9,778 nucleotides of DNA from Parvibaculum sp963696585 (lineage in GTDB: Bacteria > Pseudomonadota > Alphaproteobacteria > Parvibaculales > Parvibaculaceae). Positions 6,690 through 9,778 of this stretch are shown one piece after another. The stretch is from the NCBI GenBank assembly GCA_963696585.1, contig CAVOKW010000006.1, positions 1 through 9,778 on the forward strand, read 5' to 3'. Made by a program: the position numbers and the translations under genes. The notes under the pieces were generated by a model. The model saw nothing but the letters and a program-made list of their open reading frames with translations, was not told where the DNA came from and ran no database searches. How positions within the stretch are numbered: the first letter of the stretch is position 1; the number at the start of each line of letters is the position of its first letter.

Positions 6690-7303
6690 GCATGGGCGCT
6701 GAAATAGCTGCGCGCCTCGGAAGTCAAATGCAGATCAAGCAGGGTGAAATGATGCTTGATACCGGCATTCAGCGCCGCCTTGTCGAGTTTGACCACCCGC
6801 ATCGCCTCACGCAGGAAGCTCGGCCAGTAGCGCACGATGATCCAGATATTGTCAGCCAGGGTTGGCAGGTCGCTATCCGGCAGATTTAGGTGTCCGGCCG
6901 CGAGCATCTGGCGATAGAAGGTTGTCAGCATCGTTGTTGTCATCTGATAGACGTGGCGCACGCGACCTTCGAGCTCGGGTGAGGAGCGGCCATAATCGGC
7001 CTGGTCGCGATAGAGGAACTGATAGTTCCAGACCTCCTCGAACATCATCCGGTTAAACAGCGCATAGTTTTCGAGCACGCTTTCCGGTGTGCTCTCAATC
7101 GTCAGGCGCGTGTCGATGATGGCGAAGAGCGCCAGCTGATGGGCGCTGACCAGGTCCTTCTTGCTGCGAAAGTGATACCAGAGATTACCCTCGGATATGC
7201 CGACGTCTTCGGCGATGCGCGAGAGGGGAACGGCGTCATAGCCCTGTTCGTTAAACAGACGCAGACTGGTGGCGAGAATTCGCTCTTTCGTATCGTTGGC
7301 CAT
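6680..7303 (-). CDS. TetR/AcrR-family transcriptional regulator
   Basis: This 207-residue protein begins with a TetR helix-turn-helix: RILATSLRLFNEQGYDAVPL (9-28), then SRIAEDVGISEGNLWYHFRS (28-47) with KKDLV. The remaining all-helical ligand-binding and dimerisation region has FEEVWNYQFLYRDQADYGRS and a C-terminal NAGIKHHFTLLDL; its effector cannot be inferred. TetR proteins are usually repressors released by a small ligand, and those near thioesterases often respond to acyl-CoAs, but nothing here proves that. The ATG is preceded at short distance by AAGAG. The gene converges on the thioesterase with a 10-bp overlap, so it is not in its operon. It lies 113 bp downstream of exonuclease III on the same strand, and that gap holds a dyad and a candidate promoter that suggest autoregulation. 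Confidence 0.92.
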   Translation of the reverse strand: MANDTKERILATSLRLFNEQGYDAVPLSRIAEDVGISEGNLWYHFRSKKDLVSAHQLALFAIIDTRLTIESTPESVLENYALFNRMMFEEVWNYQFLYRDQADYGRSSPELEGRVRHVYQMTTTMLTTFYRQMLAAGHLNLPDSDLPTLADNIWIIVRYWPSFLREAMRVVKLDKAALNAGIKHHFTLLDLHLTSEARSYFSAHAYA

Positions 7304-7379
7304 ACGCTCTTCTTTCTCGCTCCGCTGCGGCTCTTCACGGTCGCATCCGGATCAGGCGTTTCACCTTCAGGTGTTTGAA

Positions 7380-7411
7380 TATGTTGGCCGTTCCGCCTGT
7401 GACGGTCAACA
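7380..7411 (-). promoter_or_regulatory. Candidate tetR promoter overlapped by a 10-10-10 dyad (putative TetR operator)
   Basis: On the minus strand TGTTGACCGT (7411-7402) and ACGGCCAACA (7391-7382) form an inverted repeat with one mismatch in ten, around a 10-bp centre. TTGACC (7409-7404) within the left arm and AACATA (7385-7380) at the right arm make a -35/-10 pair with an 18-bp spacer, about 75 bp before the tetR start. An operator covering its own promoter is the usual TetR arrangement. It could instead be a weak hairpin behind exonuclease III, since it starts just past that stop, but no T-tract follows. A second small dyad, CACCT-TC-AGGTG, lies at 7362-7373. Confidence 0.45.
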
Positions 7412-7416
7412 CATGA

Positions 7417-8223
7417 CTAAACGTCAAGCACGGCCAGAACGGGGGCATGGTCGGATGTCTGCTGCCAGCCGCGCGCATCTTTGCGCACATGCATGGAGAC
7501 CGGTGACTCCGCCAGCGCCGGCGTCACCCAGATGTGGTCAAGGCGGCGGCCCCGGTCTGCCGCTTCCCAATCCTTGGCGCGATAGCTCCACCAGGAATAA
7601 AGCTTCTCATCCGCCGGTACGAAACGTCGCATGACATCAATCCAGTCATGCGACGCCATGATCTCAGCCATGAGTTCGGTTTCAACAGGCGTATGGCTGA
7701 CTATTTTCAGAAGCTGCTTGTGCGACCAGACATCATGTTCAAGTGGCGCGACATTCAGATCGCCAACCAGCACCATGCGGTTTTTCGATCTGGTTTTATG
7801 TCCGGCATACCAGTCCGTCATCTCACGCATGAAATCGAGCTTGTGGGCGAACTTGTCGTTAATGCTCACATCCGGTTCGTCGCCGCCAGCGGGCACATAA
7901 AAATTATGGATGCGGACAGGATCCTTGATGTCGAGATCGACGCTGATATGACGCGCATCGCCCTTGTCGCAAAACCCATGTGTTTCGATTTTCTTGAAGG
8001 GAATGCGGCTCGCTATGGCGACGCCGTGATAGCCCTTCTGGCCGAGAATGGCGAGGTGCTCATAGCCTGCCTTGTGAAATGCCTTGGAAGGAAAGGCATC
8101 GTTGATGCATTTGATTTCCTGAAGACAAAGGACGTCAGGGGATTCTTCAGCCAGCAGCCGTTCAACAAGATTGATCCGCAGGCGAACGGAATTGATGTTC
8201 CAGGTGGCGATTTTGATTTTCAC
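7417..8223 (-). CDS. xth: Exodeoxyribonuclease III / AP endonuclease
   Basis: The 268-residue protein is a full-length ExoIII-type endonuclease/exonuclease/phosphatase-fold enzyme. It nicks DNA 5' of abasic sites and has 3'-to-5' exonuclease and 3'-phosphatase activity in base excision repair. All catalytic motifs are present: TWNINSVR with Asn9 (some use Asn11), LQEIK with metal ligand Glu36, Tyr109 in NFYVPAGGDEPD, VGDLNVAP with Asp155 and Asn157, RRLDHIW with Asp229, and SDHAPV with Asp258 and His259. The start codon is GTG with no strong Shine-Dalgarno, 29 bp after the upstream hypothetical gene, so the two probably share a transcript and may be translationally linked. There is no sign of damage. 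Confidence 0.97.
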   Translation of the reverse strand: MKIKIATWNINSVRLRINLVERLLAEESPDVLCLQEIKCINDAFPSKAFHKAGYEHLAILGQKGYHGVAIASRIPFKKIETHGFCDKGDARHISVDLDIKDPVRIHNFYVPAGGDEPDVSINDKFAHKLDFMREMTDWYAGHKTRSKNRMVLVGDLNVAPLEHDVWSHKQLLKIVSHTPVETELMAEIMASHDWIDVMRRFVPADEKLYSWWSYRAKDWEAADRGRRLDHIWVTPALAESPVSMHVRKDARGWQQTSDHAPVLAVLDV

Positions 8224-8252
8224 GGGCGTCAGGCTTTCGCAGAAGGGGAGGA

Positions 8253-8870
8253 TCAGAAAAGATTGAGCGTCATGCCAGCCACGCCAATCGGCCAGCGCCC
8301 GCGGGCAAAGAGCGCGAGCTTGCGGCGGAAGGGGTGGTCATATTCGGCGCCTGTCACCAGTGCGAGGGCGGCGGAATGGACCGTGCGCATGGCGTCGCCA
8401 GCGGCGGCGTCCATCAAGCCTTCATCTTCGACTTCCCAGAAGGCAGCGGCATCGCGGATGGCGTTGCCCAGACGTTCGCCGAGCAATGAGGCCATATGGG
8501 TCAGCGCGATCGAAAGCGCTTCCTCGCTGATCACCATCAAGGCTTCGGCGGCGAGATGGGCGCGCAGCGATTCCTCGGCTTCCCATTGGGCGGTGTCGAT
8601 ATCCAGACTGAGCGCGGCGTCGCTTGCCTCTTCCCAGTCGCGCAAGCGGGCGACCTCAACTTGTGGCAGGCCGAGACCGTCAAGATAGGAACGGGCAAGG
8701 GCCCGGGTTTCCTTGTCGATCGGGCGGCTGAGCTGCGAAAACCAGGGCAGGTGGACAGCCTCCTCCGAAAAACTGCGCAGGCCTGCCAGGATCGGGATTT
8801 CGCCCTCCAGCGCCAAGAGGTCCGCGCCTTCCATCTCGAAATCATGGTCATCATCAGTAAAGCGGCCCAT
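8253..8870 (-). CDS. Conserved hypothetical protein upstream of exonuclease III
   Basis: This 205-residue protein is not one I can name. The N-terminus is acidic (MGRFTDDDHDFEMEGADLLA), followed by GEIPILAGLRSF, an Ala/Glu-rich helical middle (residues about 80-165, for example AEESLRAHLAAEALMVISEE) and a distinct C-terminal block EYDHPFRRKLALFARGRWPI ending LNLF. That block has the look of a conserved feature and, from memory, similar tails occur in alphaproteobacterial proteins of unknown function near xth genes. No signal peptide, transmembrane segment or nucleotide-binding motif is seen. GGGAG lies 10 nt before the ATG. It precedes exonuclease III by 29 bp, suggesting an operon, and lies downstream of the small-RNA terminator, which would insulate it from transcription coming from the right. 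Confidence 0.78.
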   Translation of the reverse strand: MGRFTDDDHDFEMEGADLLALEGEIPILAGLRSFSEEAVHLPWFSQLSRPIDKETRALARSYLDGLGLPQVEVARLRDWEEASDAALSLDIDTAQWEAEESLRAHLAAEALMVISEEALSIALTHMASLLGERLGNAIRDAAAFWEVEDEGLMDAAAGDAMRTVHSAALALVTGAEYDHPFRRKLALFARGRWPIGVAGMTLNLF

Positions 8871-8929
8871 GGGGCTTTGTCTCCCGGCGTGAAAGCGTCA
8901 GTGCTTCTAGCATTTTCTGGCAAGTACTT

Positions 8930-8968
8930 AAAAAAGTTACGCCCCGTCGGGGGAGGACGGGGCGTAAC
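8930..8968 (-). terminator. Perfect intrinsic terminator (13-bp stem, T6)
   Basis: On the minus strand GTTACGCCCCGTC (8968-8956), a 7-nt loop CTCCCCC, and GACGGGGCGTAAC (8948-8936) form a perfect 13-bp stem, immediately followed by six T (8935-8930). The T-tract is on the minus strand only, which fixes the direction. It ends the predicted small RNA and separates it from the hypothetical gene at 8870. Confidence 0.88.
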
Positions 8969-9081
8969 GGCGCTCATCGCGCGGACATCGGGAGGGGGGG
9001 CTTCCGATGTCGGGGGCCAGAACCACGAACGGATGGCGGGGGGGCTGGCCATCGGTCCGTTTTGAGGTTCTGCCCTCATAG
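8930..9081 (-). ncRNA. Predicted small RNA with C-tract (anti-Shine-Dalgarno-like) hairpin loops
   Basis: A minus-strand RNA of about 150 nt is predicted from a promoter at 9116-9088 and an intrinsic terminator at 8968-8930. Read 5' to 3', it can form four hairpins. A 5-bp one (9078-9074 with 9067-9063) comes first. Next is GAUGGC/GCCAUC (9053-9048 with 9037-9032) with loop CAGCCCCCCC. Third is GACAUCGG/CCGAUGUC with loop AAGCCCCCCCUC. Last is the 13-bp terminator stem with loop CUCCCCC. The C-tract loops with CUCC/CCUCC elements could pair with Shine-Dalgarno GGAG sequences, as known for alphaproteobacterial sRNAs with exposed CCUCC motifs (the CcsR 'cuckoo' RNAs and the alpha-r14/NfeR group). 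No good coding frame lies on this strand. Membership of a named family is inference; similarity is structural only. Confidence 0.6.
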
Positions 9082-9087
9082 CCCAAG

Positions 9088-9116
9088 AAATAGGAAGCCA
9101 ATGACCAAGCTTCAAG
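9088..9116 (-). promoter_or_regulatory. Sigma70-type promoter of the predicted small RNA
   Basis: Minus-strand CTTGAA (9116-9111) and CTATTT (9093-9088) are separated by exactly 17 bp. Each box differs from the alphaproteobacterial consensus CTTGAC-N17-CTATAT at only one base. A start near 9079-9082 is expected. It is the best promoter in the window. Confidence 0.6.
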
Positions 9117-9134
9117 ATAAGGTTTTAAGAATCT

Positions 9135-9165
9135 CGCAAGAAATCGGAAATCCCGACATTTTGCG
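9135..9165. promoter_or_regulatory. 31-bp nested dyad upstream of the small-RNA promoter
   Basis: The plus strand has CGCAA (9135-9139), TCGG (9144-9147), CCGA (9153-9156) and TTGCG (9161-9165). These make two nested inverted repeats with identical 4-bp spacers on both sides. The centre lies about 69 bp upstream of the predicted start, a usual place for an activator site. The binding protein is unknown. The flanks are A/T-rich. Confidence 0.4.
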
Positions 9166-9201
9166 TTTATCCTTTATTTTCAAGATGTTGTGGCATTTAC
9201 C

Positions 9202-9240
9202 CGCCCGGGAACAGGCCGGGCGCGGCAGGTTGCCGCGCCC
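9202..9240 (-). terminator. Overlapping GC-rich hairpins behind the aminotransferase gene
   Basis: Just after the aminotransferase stop the minus strand has a perfect 10-bp stem GGGCGCGGCA/TGCCGCGCCC with a 3-nt loop (9240-9218). A second 7-bp stem CGCCCGG/CCGGGCG with a 7-nt loop lies at 9222-9202. They share 5 bases, so only one can form fully at a time. No T-tract follows, so an intrinsic terminator is uncertain; mRNA 3'-end protection is another possibility. Confidence 0.4.
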
Positions 9241-9250
9241 ATGCCGCTTT

Positions 9251-9778
9251 TCAGATGACGCCAAGATCCCTGGCGATCAGATCGATGCAAAGCTTGGCAA
9301 GGCCGAACAGCTCGTCAATTTCTGACACCGAAATGATCAAAGGCGGGCTCAAAACCATGGTGTCGCCAATGGCGCGCATGACGAGACCATTGTTGAAGCA
9401 ATGATTGCGGCAGCGCATGCCGACATCCATGGCGTCGTCAAACTTCTCGCGGGTTTTCTTGTTTTTCACCAGTTCGATGGCGCCGAGCAGGCCAACGCCG
9501 CGTGTTTCGCCGACAAGCGGGTGGTCATTGAGTTCCGCGAGCCGCTTCTGGAAATGCGCCCCAATTTCACCACCCGCCTTTTCAACGAGCTTTTCCTTCT
9601 GCATCAGTTCGATATTGGCGAGCGCGACGGCACAGGCCACCGGATGTCCGGAATAGGTGAAGCCGTGGCTCCATTCCTGATCGGAATTGAAAATGACTTC
9701 ACCCACGCGACCCCCGAGACCAACAGCGGCAATCGGCTGATAGCCAGACGAGAGGCCCTTGGCCATGTTCATCATGTC
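9251..9778 (-). CDS. Class III PLP-dependent aminotransferase, C-terminal part
   Basis: The visible 175 residues are the C-terminal part of a fold-type I, class III (omega-) aminotransferase; the N-terminal portion lies beyond the window. The first residues DMMNMAKGLSSGYQPIAAVG contain the PLP Schiff-base lysine (AKG). EWSHGFTYSGHPVACAVALA is the typical HGxTYSGHPxA segment, and ETRGVGLLGAIELVKNK leads to the small domain with LVMRAIGDTMVLSPPLIIS. It is closest in style to putrescine- or omega-amino-acid-pyruvate transaminases (SpuC-like), which move an amino group from a terminal amine to pyruvate, but this group has many substrates and the specificity part is only partly seen. A full protein would have about 450 residues. 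It is followed by GC-rich hairpins and then the small-RNA locus. Confidence 0.92.
   Translation of the reverse strand, partial: DMMNMAKGLSSGYQPIAAVGLGGRVGEVIFNSDQEWSHGFTYSGHPVACAVALANIELMQKEKLVEKAGGEIGAHFQKRLAELNDHPLVGETRGVGLLGAIELVKNKKTREKFDDAMDVGMRCRNHCFNNGLVMRAIGDTMVLSPPLIISVSEIDELFGLAKLCIDLIARDLGVI

Noticed and set aside
7534..8688. Open frame of 384 codons on the plus strand opposite xth and its upstream gene
   Set aside because: It is antisense to exonuclease III, whose catalytic motifs are all intact; no motif is seen in the shadow product.
8949..9043. Plus-strand G-quadruplex from four G-runs
   Set aside because: The runs are far apart (21-41 bp) and each sits in a hairpin loop; the minus-strand small-RNA reading explains them better.
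9101..9325. Small plus-strand frame beginning MTKLQDKVLRISQE with AGGAAG upstream
   Set aside because: It looks startable, but its first part overlaps the small-RNA promoter and dyad, and its second half is antisense to hairpins and the aminotransferase end. The product has no recognisable features.
1..9778. Mobile element, CRISPR array or defence system
   Set aside because: I saw no transposase, integrase, terminal repeats, regular spacer-repeat pattern, toxin-antitoxin pair or nuclease-helicase set. Apart from the left-edge mosaic the region is ordinary chromosome.

Overview
The window looks like a moderately GC-rich alphaproteobacterial chromosome segment. Protein styles support this: the YidC periplasmic fragment, the stand-alone cyclic-nucleotide-binding protein, the FadM-like thioesterase, the exonuclease III, and a sigma70-type promoter of the alphaproteobacterial CTTGAC-N17-CTATAT kind. 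No IS element, integrase, phage gene, CRISPR array, tRNA or rRNA is visible. I cannot place it below class level.

Left edge (1-1064): this kilobase is a mosaic of three gene pieces, none with both ends. They are a YidC periplasmic-domain fragment with a frameshift (plus strand, about 1-415), the metal-binding core of a TldD/PmbA-type peptidase (minus strand, about 416-930), and the last roughly 45 codons of a YggS-family PLP-binding protein (plus strand, ending 1064). The joins fall inside conserved protein sequence, so an assembly chimera is the simplest explanation. A real recombination scar cannot be excluded.

Ordinary gene region (1061-8870): two minus-strand genes, an Ala/Pro-rich hypothetical protein and a YkuD L,D-transpeptidase, diverge from a plus-strand pair made of a TPR-sulfotransferase fusion and an orphan OmpR/PhoB response regulator. 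Next comes a minus-strand FadM-like hotdog thioesterase. It is divergent from a translationally coupled pair, a single-domain cNMP-binding protein and a PaaI-type hotdog thioesterase. A TetR regulator converges on that pair and has a dyad over its own candidate promoter. Upstream of tetR, on the same strand, lie exonuclease III and a conserved hypothetical gene.

Right edge (8871-9778): a 380-bp stretch without a protein gene holds what I consider the best find, a predicted minus-strand small RNA of about 150 nt. It has a promoter with exact 17-bp spacing, a 31-bp nested dyad just upstream, three hairpins with C-tract loops resembling anti-Shine-Dalgarno loops, and a perfect intrinsic terminator with six T. 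Beyond it is the C-terminal part of a class III aminotransferase, truncated by the window end.

The hotdog thioesterases, the cNMP protein and the TetR suggest a small acyl-CoA-related neighbourhood, but that is inference. The other genes are typical stand-alone alphaproteobacterial genes.
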